Below, piece after piece: positions 14,346 to 26,400 of a stretch of 64,000 bases of DNA. Positions within the stretch are counted from its first letter, which is position 1; each line of letters opens with the position of its first letter. The notes below the pieces were generated by a model, which did not search any database, was not told where the DNA came from, and saw nothing but the letters and a program-made list of their open reading frames with translations. Source of the stretch: Mesaphorura yosii (Eukaryota > Arthropoda > Collembola > Poduromorpha > Tullbergiidae); the NCBI GenBank assembly GCA_009869945.1, contig WIXG01000344.1, forward strand, positions 17,525 to 81,524. Direction: 5' to 3'. A program made the translations under genes and the position numbers.

Positions 14346-16990
14346 CGTCCCAAGGTCCGCCATCGCAGGTGTGTCCTACAAAAGGCATTAACCATTTCCC
14401 GAGTGTACTTCTACAAATGAAAATAGAACGTACACCGATATCTTGTTACTTGCTCGATTACAAGGGTATTTTAACTTTTGAGGCACAAAGACCTGAATCA
14501 TTGTCAAACTCACCTCCATAATCGGCTCGCTTGCGCTTGTTTCCAGTTGAAGACTACAAAGATCAAAGGATGAATGGAACTCACGTTTTGATTAACTTAT
14601 CCAACAAAATGACTCCACAAACTAAACACATACTGGCAATAGAGAGACGAGGGATGTCCTCATGGCTGATTGAGTGTTTCGTAGAAGATAACGTAGACGG
14701 TAGACGTTTTGAGCGAAGAATCTTATACAAGTAGCAATAACGCCAGCAACAAAGTTGTGTTTCGTTCTTGTACTGTGTACGTGCTTTTGTTCTGGTGATA
14801 TACTCACAGATGAGAAGGACGAAGAAGATGAAGATCATTTCTCAGAATGGTACATGGAATACAACGATACTGTTGAAATTGTGTGTACAACAGACTGAAT
14901 ATTGCGCTACCTTGAGTTTTTTCACAATTTTTTTACAATTTTTACGACCACCTCATATTTTTTGGGGTGCGAGATGGAATTTATTGGCTCCCTGTGCTAG
15001 TCCTGCAACATTTTTAACAGCCACCTGCTCAAATGAAGTCCTTGATTGCTCCATTTGCCTGCAATGATCATGGATCCATCCGTGTATTTACTTGTTTCTT
15101 ATTGACTGTCGCTATAGCTTACCGTTCATGGGCAGTTTGGTAATATCCGTTTGCCGAGTAGGCATAAGCAAGTTAAAATAGAGTTGTTGACAGCTGACAC
15201 TTGTCAGCGTCGGTGTCAGTGTCAAGTCAAGCCATCGAATCAACACTTGCCGTTCGTTCCAGTTCTACTTTGCTACGAAAGTACAGCGGCATCCAAGCTG
15301 TCGCTGTCGCATCTCGCGTGGCGACCTGGCCTTTTATCGAACTTTCTCTGTCAATCCAGGCGCGCAAACGGCTCGTGGAAATGCGAACGTGAGCCAGATG
15401 TTGCTTTTCCTGTGAACTGTGCCCTGTGCAGCAATTTTAAGTTCCACATGTCCCTTTTTTCTTTGCCGTAACCCGTAAAGCGTTTTCCGTTGTTCCCAAA
15501 TGAATTTTCAAATCTTTCTCCCGATTTACGTCGCTTTCACTGTCGCCGTCACGAAATTCTGCCAGCGATCCTTTCTTGACTGACAAATACGTGACTTAGC
15601 TTGGTTTGACGTTGGCATTTGCAGGACCCAAAATACAAATCAAATCGATTTCCTTTTCGTGAAATGTGAAAGCGCGTCACGTGCTTCTGTTTCTGTTTGG
15701 TCTGGCCATGCTGCACTAGAGTGAAGTCGTGAAGCGAGCTGCCTTCGTATTTATTTTTGTTTCGGATCACAGAATTCCATTCCAGAAGCCCTACAATGAC
15801 GATGACAAGGTAATTCGTAGTATTCCGAATACACGCATTATTGCACTGCGCTGTTCAGTTCTATTTTGCGTACATATTTGCCTTTTATTAGGTTGATTCA
15901 TGACTTTGTCAGCTCTACGCTCGAAATTCGCTTATATGTAAAGCCATAAATAAACCTTCATATTAGAGTCAGACGCAGGCGTAGAGTTGACATTCCAATT
16001 TAGGGAACTCGAGAAATTCCATACCATAAATCTACAGTACAATAATAAAGATACTCACAATATAATACGTCATATCGCTTGCTAGCTGCCTTTTTGAATT
16101 TCAGCGTTTTGGTTCCGCATATGGCCAAATTTGTTCCAGTAGCCGGAATTGGTTTGCATGAGAAGAGCTGATCATAAAATACTTCGTTTATTTCATGTGG
16201 AGAAACCTGGTATTCTAACTTGCAAGCCTTACGCGTTCTCCTTAATTCAGTTATCAGAATTTTCAGAATGCGCCGTGACGCAAAGACTCGAGTAGACTAA
16301 ACGAAGACGTGATTGGATTGGATTGTCTCCGTGATTTTTGCTGTGTTGGTGCCGTATGGGCTGGGTATTTCATCATATTCATATTTACTTTGTAGCAGTG
16401 TAACAAAAGAAAAATGAAAATTTATTACATCTCAAGCCAGAGACCAAGGCCAAGAAATATGTCCTTTTCCACTGTGATTTTATGACGCTATGCTATTTTA
16501 TGCTATCCTGTCGTGCTATACGATACTGTTCAGGCGTTGTTTTCTTTGAGACAGTCGTCTCCAGATGTTAGCTGGATTTCTTGACTCGTAAAAATTCATA
16601 AATCATAAAAATTGAAATTCTAAGACGCAAAAACAGAGAATAATCAAGTCAATTTTTTTAATTTTTTGCTCGAAATCAAATTGGGACGGATGAATCCAAG
16701 TCGGTCTGAATTTTCCTGTTGAAATGATTGTGAATTTCTCAGCGTGCTTGAATTTGTCGGAGAAGTCGAGATTTTGCATTTGCGTACTAGAGTCAAAGTG
16801 CAAAGATCCCGAAAGATGAAGCGACAAAAATCATCAAGGGACAAGGCCACGATTAAAGATCTGCGCCACAGAATTAGCGTTGGGATTCGAAGATTGCTTT
16901 CGGAATCACAGAATAGAGGCAAGACGGTTAATTCGGGTTGCAGTGATAGTCCTGCTATGTACTCCTACGTTTGTCTTTAATTAGAATTCA
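14346..16990. other. Non-coding stretch upstream of the gustatory receptors
   Basis: AT-rich sequence with several short open frames on both strands, none with recognisable motifs or splice structure. I see no gene in it. Confidence 0.45.
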
Positions 16991-17204
16991 GCTCACACTC
17001 AATCTCATTTTCTACTGAGATTCCCAACAGCCAGCCGAGCAGCCATAGCCAAGCGTCAACTTAATTCCTGTTCTCACTCAGTGGCAGCTCGAAGCTGTGA
17101 TAAGAACAAATAGGAAATGCGCAGTTTCTTGGCTAAACTGAAATGATTTCGAATTGTAATTATAATCTTAATAAAGAAGTTCCTGCGGCGTGAATTATTT
17201 GGCG
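16991..17204 (+). repeat. Duplicated receptor-flanking segment, copy A
   Basis: Matches 19085-19277 in the same orientation. Shared landmarks in order are CTCACACT(C/T)AATCTCATTTTCT, TAATTATAATCTTAATAAA and GTGAATTATTT, with diverged sequence and indels between them. One copy lies on either side of the first gustatory receptor, as expected if the tandem receptor duplication carried flanking DNA. The AATAAA within it could be an old polyadenylation signal of a receptor gene. Confidence 0.75.
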
Positions 17205-17566
17205 AAAGTGGCTAAAGTTGATCCTCCATCCGCCTTGCGCCAGAAAAGTAAAGGTTTAGAAAAACTACTCGAATGCTTGACGTGACGACTAATCACACAT
17301 TGGAATGGAACTTATTTAACCATATGTGGTTGGAAATTTCTTTCTAGGATTTCCTGTAGAATATTGCGTAGCATTTTGGGTCGTATTGTTTAATTAATCA
17401 ATTAGTGAAATTAAGGTGAAATTGAAATGCTTATCCTTCAATTAACAAATTAAATTATGCAACAGCTCGGCAAATATTGAATATCTTGAAGTACTCGAAG
17501 GAACTTCATTCGGCAGCTCAAGCTTGGAAGGACAACATGTCAAAGTCGAAGTGAGGCTCTCAGATC

Positions 17567-18840
17567 ATGGAGTCTTCATCTTTGTCTTGGCTTATCCTGA
17601 TCTCGAAAGTATTTGGGCAATACCCAGCCGGTATTTTCAGCGGTCACCCCCGGACACGAATTCTTCACGCAATTTGGACCACTCTGGTTCTCGTATTTCA
17701 CGTGGTGTTCATTCAGACTTTGTTTGCAGCACAGTATACACTAAGAGCAACGCTGGAGCCAGAACACAACTTCGTGCTCAATCTGGGCAGTTTTCTGGTG
17801 TTGGTGCGATTCGCCATGTCGGCGCTGATTTATGCCACGTGGTTATACAGTACATGCAAATTTCGACGTGCCTTCGACGCAATGAGTGCGGTAAAAATCG
17901 GTTTTAGTCGTAAACCGCTGTCAGTGACAGCTAGCTTATGGTCAAAATGCCAAAATGTTTGCTGGGTTCTCATATGGGCAGCATACGCGGTTGTGAACTT
18001 GATTGTGGGCGGAACTGTGATTCGTGGCCCTTCGACCAATTACTGCAAAGATTACAGACCCGAATATTTTGCTGGTTTGAAGAACAGATCATGGATCGCG
18101 ATGTACTTGGATCTTAGCCACGAATCCCTACCGAAGTTGGCGACGGGCACAATGCCGCATATTTTCGGGCTTTTTCTGGGAGAAATCTTGGCCATCAATT
18201 TCGTTGTCTTGTTTGCGTACCAGATTAGGAGGCGCCTGTACGAATTGACTGAGGACATGGTCACTGCGAAAGCAAGCACTGCGGAACATATTTACCATCA
18301 GACTTTGCGTGTAAGGCGAGCGTTCTTCGCTTTCCAAGCCGCAGCTGGCCCGTTAATTATTGTCCAAATCAGCACATTCCTTCTGATGAGCACTATTTTG
18401 ACCTTTGTATCGGCATCGTTCTTCTTGAGTTCCACAGTTCGTATTATTTATGCTTTTCTCTTACCTGCTCTCTCGGTGTTCGAGATCCTAAAGGCCTGGG
18501 CACTGGCCAGCTGTGGGGAAAGGCTCACCGTGCAAGCGAAAGCTTTTAAATTCGCCGTTTTGAATGCAAGCATTGGTGGCTCCGGAATTAAATACGGAGC
18601 CGGTCACGAAAGTTTAGGCCGGCTACAAAAAATTGTGGACAGCGACGATATGAAGTTTCAACTGACTGGCAATGGGTACTTTGAACTCAATAAGAAAATG
18701 TTGACTTCTGTAAGTACTTAAGTACACATCTTAAGAAGTGCCAATTACTACACTCTTTAATGATTAACCATTTATTATAGGCTCTAGCAGCAATCGTGTC
18801 ATACAATGTGGTCATTGTTCAGTTTCAACTGGCCAACTAA
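17567..18840 (+). CDS. Gustatory receptor family protein, copy 1
   Basis: Two exons, 17567-18709 and 18781-18840, encode 400 residues. The protein is mostly hydrophobic with about seven likely membrane spans, and length and layout fit the insect gustatory/odorant receptor superfamily (7tm_7). The last exon encodes ALAAIVSYNVVIVQFQLAN, which carries the family signature TYxxxxxQF as SYNVVIVQF. A phase-0 intron sits just before this final exon, a feature conserved in arthropod gustatory receptors. These proteins form ligand-gated cation channels in chemosensory neurons; the ligand cannot be predicted. It is about half to two-thirds identical by eye to the next gene and shares its intron. Confidence 0.88.
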
Positions 18841-19084
18841 ATTCGTGATTTTCGTGCTTATCTTCAGTTCGGTGGAAGAAAAGGATAACTGAAGAAAATG
18901 AAGCCGAGACGAGGCGGCTAGGCCCACCAAGCGTTAAGAATTAAGACCAAACACTACAAAATCCCGGTGGGGCCCGGAAAATGGAGATTGCGGCACACTT
19001 CCCCGAAGACGAATGCAATCAAATCGTGCACAATTTTCCACGTTCTGTGCGCTGTTTCTAATTCCGTCCTTCATCAAGCATTCA

Positions 19085-19277
19085 CCTCACACTTAATCTC
19101 ATTTTCTGCGATTCCCTGCTGCTAAATGTCAAATTCATTCGTGTTTTCCTTCAGTGGGAAGTTCTTATCAGGTCCAGACGCAAAGGAGAAATGAGCGCTT
19201 TCTAACCCAAAATAAAACGAATTGACATTTTAATTATAATCTTAATAAAAATGTCGTGCTGGGTGAATTATTTCGCA
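19085..19277 (+). repeat. Duplicated receptor-flanking segment, copy B
   Basis: Second copy of the segment at 16991-17204. It lies about 245 bp after the first receptor's stop codon and about 490 bp before the second receptor's start. Confidence 0.75.
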
Positions 19278-19763
19278 ATCGCATGTTCTGTCGAAGGCAA
19301 TTAAGGGCTAAAGACTCCAACGGAGAAAATAGCATCTGAAACATTTGCTGAACGGGACCTGAAAAGTGCTTGGAATCGAAAAGATGCGAACCATAATCTG
19401 CAAAGCATTGTTACGGAAAATCCTTTACTCAAATGGCATTCGATCATTCTTGAATGTATACAATTCTGCATTGGTGATTGATTAGGTTGAACGTTTGCCC
19501 AGAAGTTGTATATTTAATCGATTTGCTTGTGGGTAATCCTAATTGCAATTAGAAGATTGACTGATTGACTCCTAACACATTTCATCCTTCGCCCCTCAAT
19601 TAGGAAATTAAAGTTGTGTAACAGCTGAATAAAGCAAACATTGTTCAGTGAATTCGTGAGTTGTGAATTTCGTAATATTGCAGCGGAAGGTTTACTTGAC
19701 AGCTCGCCCAGTCGCTCTTAGACGGCAAACCCGTTAAGTCCAGGCCAGATCAGTCGTCGAATT

Positions 19764-21028
19764 ATGGAGTCTTCGGCTTTATACCAGCTAATCTTAATCG
19801 CGAAGCTGTTTGGGCAATATCCAGCCGGTGTTTTCACCGGAAACCCGCGTACACGATTGTTTCACGCAATTTGGACCATTCTGATGGTGGGGTTTCATGC
19901 AGTATGTGTTCAAACCGTGTATGCAGCAATCTTCTCTCGAAGAGTAGCACTGAAACCAGAAGAGAACTTTTTGACCAATGTCGGCATCATTCTTGGATTC
20001 GTGCGATGCACGAGCTCCATTCTGATTCATGTCACATGGTTGTATGGTACTTTCAAATTTCGCCGTGTCATCAAAGGGTTGAATGATGTCACGTTTAAGG
20101 AAAATTTTAGCTCCAAACCGACAGCCTGCCGAATCTGGCCCACATACAGGAAGCTGTGCTGGGTTCTCACCTGGATTGTCTACGGGATTTTGAACGCGGT
20201 GATTGTCGGAAGTATCGTCCATGGCCCTAGCACCGCTAGTGGCATAAAGTACAGACTCACGTACGTTGCCAAGTTCAAGACCGGATCATGGATCATGGCG
20301 TATTTGGATCTTAGCACCACCACCGAATCCTTATCAAAACTGTTGGCGGTCATAATGTCGCACATATTCATGCTTTTGCTCTCTGAAATATTGACTATCA
20401 ATTGCACTGTGCAGACGGCCGGCCAAATTAGAAGGAAATTGCGGGAATTGACGGGAGATTTGACCACGGCAAAGCCAGACGCTTTGGAACATGTTTATCG
20501 TCAGACTTTGCGCTTGAGGGAAGTGTTCTTCGCACTCCAAGTCGCAGCAGGACCTTCGATTGTTGTCCAGATCGGCTCATTCGTTCTGCTTGGCACTATG
20601 TTTATTTTTGTGTCCGCATCTTTGTTATACACTACCGTAGCGCACCTTCTTTTTGCATTTACCATACCCATTCTGATGGGATTTGAAATGCTCAAGCCTT
20701 GGACGCTAGCACGCTGCGGGGAGGAGCTGACCGTCCAGGCGAAGGCATTCAAATTCGCTGTTTTGAGTGCAAACACCGACGACAGCAGATTTGGACACAA
20801 AAGTTTGGATCGATTGCAGAAAATTGTGCACAGCGATGACATGAAATTTCAGCTGACTGGCAGTGGATACTTTAAACTCAATAAGAGAATGCTGGCTTCA
20901 GTAAGTATACAGCGAGTTAATACGTTGCAATGCTTATAAAAGTTAATGCTCTCGTTTTGAATTAGGCGCTGGCAGCTGTAGTCTCCTACAATGTGGTGAT
21001 TGTTCAGTTTCAACTCTCAAGTCATTAA
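19764..21028 (+). CDS. Gustatory receptor family protein, copy 2
   Basis: Two exons, 19764-20900 and 20966-21028, encode 399 residues. It is a tandem paralogue of the preceding gene: both begin MESS, share FGQYPAG near residue 17, and share ELTVQAKAFKFAVL, DDMKFQLTGxGYF and the C-terminal VSYNVVIVQFQL. The phase-0 intron before the last exon is in the same place. Both copies are open and end normally, so both are probably functional. The N-terminal and extracellular-loop regions differ most, which would suit diverged ligand recognition, though that is inference. A possible polyadenylation signal AATAAA lies at 21248-21253. Confidence 0.88.
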
Positions 21029-23401
21029 ACCGAGTCTTGCCATCAACTTGCCATCAAACCGTGGCCAGAACTCAAACTGAAGCAAGTAAATCGTGTATGT
21101 TGTATCTTACCAAAGTTTCAAATGGTAATTGCGATGACAGGCAGACTCTCAACTGCCTCAACAGCGAAAGTTATATTGAAATAATTTGTGGATCATTTAG
21201 TCGGTAAAATACCTTGTTAAATTAAATTGCCGGTGCGGTATAGCGAGAATAAACGTTACATTACCGAATTACTGTACTGCATTGTTGACGGCTGGATGAT
21301 GATGAGGTGCCCAATTCTGGGCTGTCCGTCCGCAACAAAGTTTATTCTCTTATTATCCGGGTCTTGCCATGACCAACTTTTCTTAACAAGAACAGCCTCA
21401 GGGTATTAAAAGAAAGAGGTAGTAAGTGAGTAACGAAGTTGGGCTGCAAACGCGAATAGGCTGTTGGAGAAAGCAACTTTCTACACGTTTACTCATATGT
21501 GTGTACGAACGTGTTTGCGAAAGTGGAAGCCAGGGCTTCTAGGACGTTTCTGGCCATGAAGCTCGTGTCCAGCGTCCAGCCTCGTCAAATCTTTGCTCTA
21601 AGCGTCTAAGCCCTGCTCAAATCTAGCCTTCATCATTTTGCCCGCTCAACCAACTTCAAATTCGGGGCTTAAGACGAACTGAGACAGGAATTTTGTGCTT
21701 ACTTTCACCATCGCCTCGCCGCTTCAAGACAAGAGTACACAAAGCTTGTGTCTTAAATGTGGATAATCCAATTTGGGGCCCATTCAACCGTGAATACAAC
21801 AGAACAGAGTAGCAGCACAACACTTTAATACTACAACAGCGCCCGCCGTGCTATTGCCATTGCCATTGTTATTTTTGCGGTTCTCCTTTCTTTACTTTTT
21901 CTCGTCCGGTCTCAAAGTCACAGCTACAGCATAACAGCACAGCACGCCAAGCCAAGCCGTGCCAAGTCCGGCATTGTTAATAAAATATGTAATAAATCCA
22001 GCTGGCAGTCTCCACCACAAAGGACGATTCGTCATTTCCCGGTGACTGGACAGGACGTAGTCGCTGGCAGTTCCTGTTCTGTTCTTATTCCTCGTAGAGC
22101 TTCTTTATTCCCAGCCTTCTCAGCAGTCTTCCATCCAGCTTTACCGGTGCCACAAAAGGAAATGTTGAAATGTAATTCCGTATTATAGCCATGGCTATTG
22201 TACTACTACGAATAGAAAAGCCCAAGCCAAGTTCATAATACTTGTAAGAATAGTTATAGTTAGTCAGCGGTAAAAGTGGTTGAGGTTTTAGTACATCAAA
22301 AACCAGACCTTCTCAAGGGTTTGGTTTCAAAATTCCACTTAAAAGCATGGACGCGGACGGGAAATTTGAGACTTTAACCGAACAAAAGCATTGAGAAAGA
22401 GTAGAGTCGAAATGAAAGTTGGCCTGGTCGGTTGAACGATTCTCGAGAGGTGCGTTATGGTAGTGTGAAGCGAGCGAAAGCACTCGCACTCCACATCCCG
22501 CATCCACACAAGCTTCAGCTTCAGCTTCATCTTCAGCGTGATCCATGGTCGTCGTGGCGTGGTCCGGGTTTTGGTTTCAGTCTCGTGCTCGTAGTGAAAC
22601 TTCGGGCTGAGAGAAACGGCGTTCGTATTTGTACACTGCACTTTGCCGGATTCTTCCTCATTCAGCGTACTGAAAGTACCCAGCGAGGATCTGTTCTCAA
22701 ATCTTAACTTTCTCAGCTCTCGTGTCTCATCAAACACCAACAGCGCGTCTTGTACCTCAATTTAACCGAATTTCTCAGTTTAGTGCTGATAAAGGACTTT
22801 ATGTGTGCATTCATTGTGCCATCGCACGTTGTGACATTTAAAAGTTGAAAGACCGGATCAGAGAATTCGTTCTTGTGAGCAAGGAAGTAACAGTGAAACT
22901 GTGAAACATTTTGGACCTGCGAAGAAGGAGTCAGTTCACCAAATCAGAATTTCACACCCAACTAGCTTACCCAAGACTCAAGACTGATGGAGATTCGAGA
23001 CAGTACTAATTAAGCTACAGAGTGACTTAAATAAGCTAACAAAGCAACAGGGAACGGAACGTACCCTGGTTTCGTGGTTTCCATTTTAATCTTCGAAGAT
23101 CTGTTTATTTTCTCTTCTCGACTTGCCCATTCTTTTCACAGCAGTGTGTAAAGGATATAAGTGTACCGTGACTCGCTTCTGTTACACACGCCTCTTATTT
23201 CCAGCCCAGTTCATACGTTTACTATCGGCAACAAAACTGTATCTTCAAATATCAAACAGATCAAACCCTAGAACCTTCTTGCCGTTCGGGTTACATCGTA
23301 AAAGGAACAAAGCGGTGCTAAGTGATACAAATTGAAGACGCACGACGAACAAGACAAGAATTACCAAAGAGAAGAAAGATCCCAGTAAGCAGCAAGAGAA
23401 A
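21029..23401. other. Intergenic region and probable 5' UTR of the two-module secreted protein gene
   Basis: No coding exon supported. It contains a short AGCTTC hexanucleotide repeat at 22511-22536. The portion nearest 23401 is probably the 5' UTR and promoter of the following gene. Confidence 0.45.
22511..22536. repeat. AGCTTC hexanucleotide repeat
   Basis: About four tandem units of AGCTTC with one substitution. Confidence 0.55.
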
Positions 23402-26400
23402 ATGGCACTGTCACCTCAATTAAATCCTCTGCGACCTCGGTCGCCTATGAGCCTAAGATCCCATCCACGGGCAGGCCAACGCCTGAGCTTCGGCGGCTTC
23501 GAGCAGTTCACGTTTCCGCTCTTAATATTAACTTTCGCTGTAGCCACACTGACTTGTCAAGGTGTAGATGTGAACAGTATCGATGTAAATGTGAAGCAAG
23601 TTAATGTGCGTAATTACACGAGCAACAGCATTGCTCGCGGGAAAAATTCAGAGTCACGTAGTGGCAACGACAACGGCAGCACGTTAATGGCTCAGAAGTT
23701 GACTGACGTTTTAATCAAATCCACAGTTACCCCTGAGCCTTCCACAGCAGGGCCAAATCCACCATCACTTCATCCTACGGATTCACCAGCTTCTTCCAGA
23801 CATCAAACCGAATCATTGTCAGCTTCATCGCCGCCGCCGCTGTCAACATCAACAACGACCTCTCCCCCGCAAATCAGATTAACAACACCAGCCTCTTCAT
23901 CTTCACACTCAGGCTTGGGCCCAGTCTCGGGTTCCGATAATGTATCTGCTCAACAAAAACGCAAATATGGCGACGATTCGTCAACATCAACTGCGTCTGA
24001 GACGACGGCAGACAGAAACTTTCCGACACATGAAGAAAAAGAAGAAACTGACCACAGCACACCCACAAACGCTTCTAAGCTTGGCAATGTCAGCGGTAAT
24101 GGCAGCGACATAAATGACGGCGGTGGCTACTACGGCTCGGCCGGCAAATCTAAGCGCCATGCACAAGAGGACACGCTTCAGACAGACGAAGAAAGTTATC
24201 ACAAAACCTATCGTGCATGCAGAAAGGCCGTGCGAAAATGCTTGGATCAACTTCCACGCTCGCCGATTAACGCGATCCCTTCGACGGTGCAGGACCTCGG
24301 TAACTCGTGCAGGTGAGCACTCTAATTGATAGGTCAGGTACATCAACACGAGAACACGAACCCGGAATCGAAATCGGACACAGTTTATTGGCTACTCGGT
24401 CTCTCAGCTTTTGGGTCGGGAGTACAAGATTTTTGTTAGGACTAACAAGTTTCATTGGAACCGTATTCTTAACGTTCTTATTACAGCACAGCACCAATGC
24501 ATGTACTGCACTAAAGTCAACCATTCATTCCTCATAGGAAGGTACAAATTCATGTCATGCTCTTATAACTTGTAATTATGAAGTTGTCAATCCTTGTCTT
24601 GTGGTCCTCGCCTTATTAATTCCCATCCCTTTCTTGCCTTGATGTCAAAATGAAAGTTCCTAATTACTTTTGTAACTTTCCGTGTCAAGTGTCCATCTTT
24701 GCACTTTGGAGATTTTCTTGTGTCAATTCTTTCACTGTTGCGTTTCGCCTTTTCGTGCTGTGTTGTATTATTAAGAATTGAGGATCTTGTCTTTATCATT
24801 GGACTACTTTGTAATTGTGTGGGTTGGTGTTTCGAGTTCTAGAATTTTACAATGACATTGCAGTAATTTGATAATAGAAAACACGTTTTGTAAAAGAATC
24901 TTCTAGAACACTAACACAAGACTCACTGGAAACTGGGATTAAATACCAGAAAATAGTAACAATCAGAAATTACCTACAAGAAAGGCAGAGCATGACATTT
25001 AATTAGCATGCTAATGGTTCCAAAATTGGGGCGAGCCCGTGTACCACCGCATTGTAACATTACAAAATTGGTAACTTTAGACGAGGGTCCTCCGCAATGG
25101 GGAATGTATAAAGCTCCTTACAATTTACGAAGGCATGAACAGGAATTGCGTAATTTGAATGGATGTACGCACACAGTGGCGGTGCAGGTAATTTGATATT
25201 ATTTTACGTCATTGCTTTCTGGCTGATGTCGGTTTCAACGAAATTTCTTTCCCATTCATGTGCCTAACAAAGTTTTAGTTTGCTGAGGAAGAAGACCATT
25301 AAATTGTGGGAGAAGCGAATTAATAGCCTGGAATTTAATACTGAAAAGTTTCAGACAGGTAGGCAGGTAGACGGAAACAACAAGTAGAACGTCCATGTGT
25401 TATAAATTCTCCAGTGAAGCCAAGACAAATATTTGTTTACCGAGATCACTTTAACTTTCAACTTCACTGACGACTGACGACAATTTCTTTTCTGTCAACT
25501 TTTATGACCGAAACGGAAACTGAAACCGCAAAACGAGAAAGAAATTATTGAAAAATGAATCGTGCTTTACGGTCGACATCTTCATAAGCTCCTGTCCACA
25601 TTATTAACATTCATTTTGCTCTTGTTCGCCATTCGTGTTGCGCACGGAGAATGATAATACGGTTGTGCCTTCATTTGTATGCAGCCCAAGTAAATACTTT
25701 GGGACAGAATGCGAATTTTATCACGTCTTTTGCGTCACCATTTGTTATTCAGTATTCGGTGGTCTCCGCGCTGCGACTACGATGTGATAAAATATGGTCC
25801 AACTCGGCCTGGCCAAGTCCAAATATATTAAGAAGTCAGTCGGTTTATTCGAAAGTGGTAAAGCTAATATGAGAATCGTGTTTGCTTCTCGCTTTCGTGC
25901 GCTGTGTGCCTGAATGTAAGCCTTTTAAGTTTCCAGTTTCTACCGTGGCCCAACCAACTTTTAGCATTATTTAGCAATAAAACACCGAGACCTTCGCGTT
26001 TAGGCTTTGCCGGTCTGGATAATGCGGGATTATGTCGTGCGTCGCGGCCTGGTGGGCTGGTTGCTCGGTGTCACAAAGGGAAAATTCAATTTAGATAATC
26101 ATGTGTCTGGGATTTAGATATGAGGCTCGAGCCAGTCGGTAAATTCAGCATACGGTAGCAATGAAGTGATGCTCGGAAGCGGGTTGCGGGCAATTGGAAA
26201 GCAGTCCATTTGTATGCATGACGAAGAATTTGCGACGAAATGTGGCAAAAGGGCGAACCATTTCATTTCTTACTAGTGGAGGGTTGATTGAAATTGAAAA
26301 TTTAGGTCGGTCTGGTTCTGGCATTTCTTGTGCACGTAATTTATTCAATTCCGAGCCAAAATCTTAATCAAATGATGAACTTTTTACACAATGTTCCTGG

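Noticed and set aside
25008-25196. 62-codon open frame in the first intron of the two-module gene
   Set aside because: Ends in a stop without splice continuity, and no cysteine pattern like the modules.
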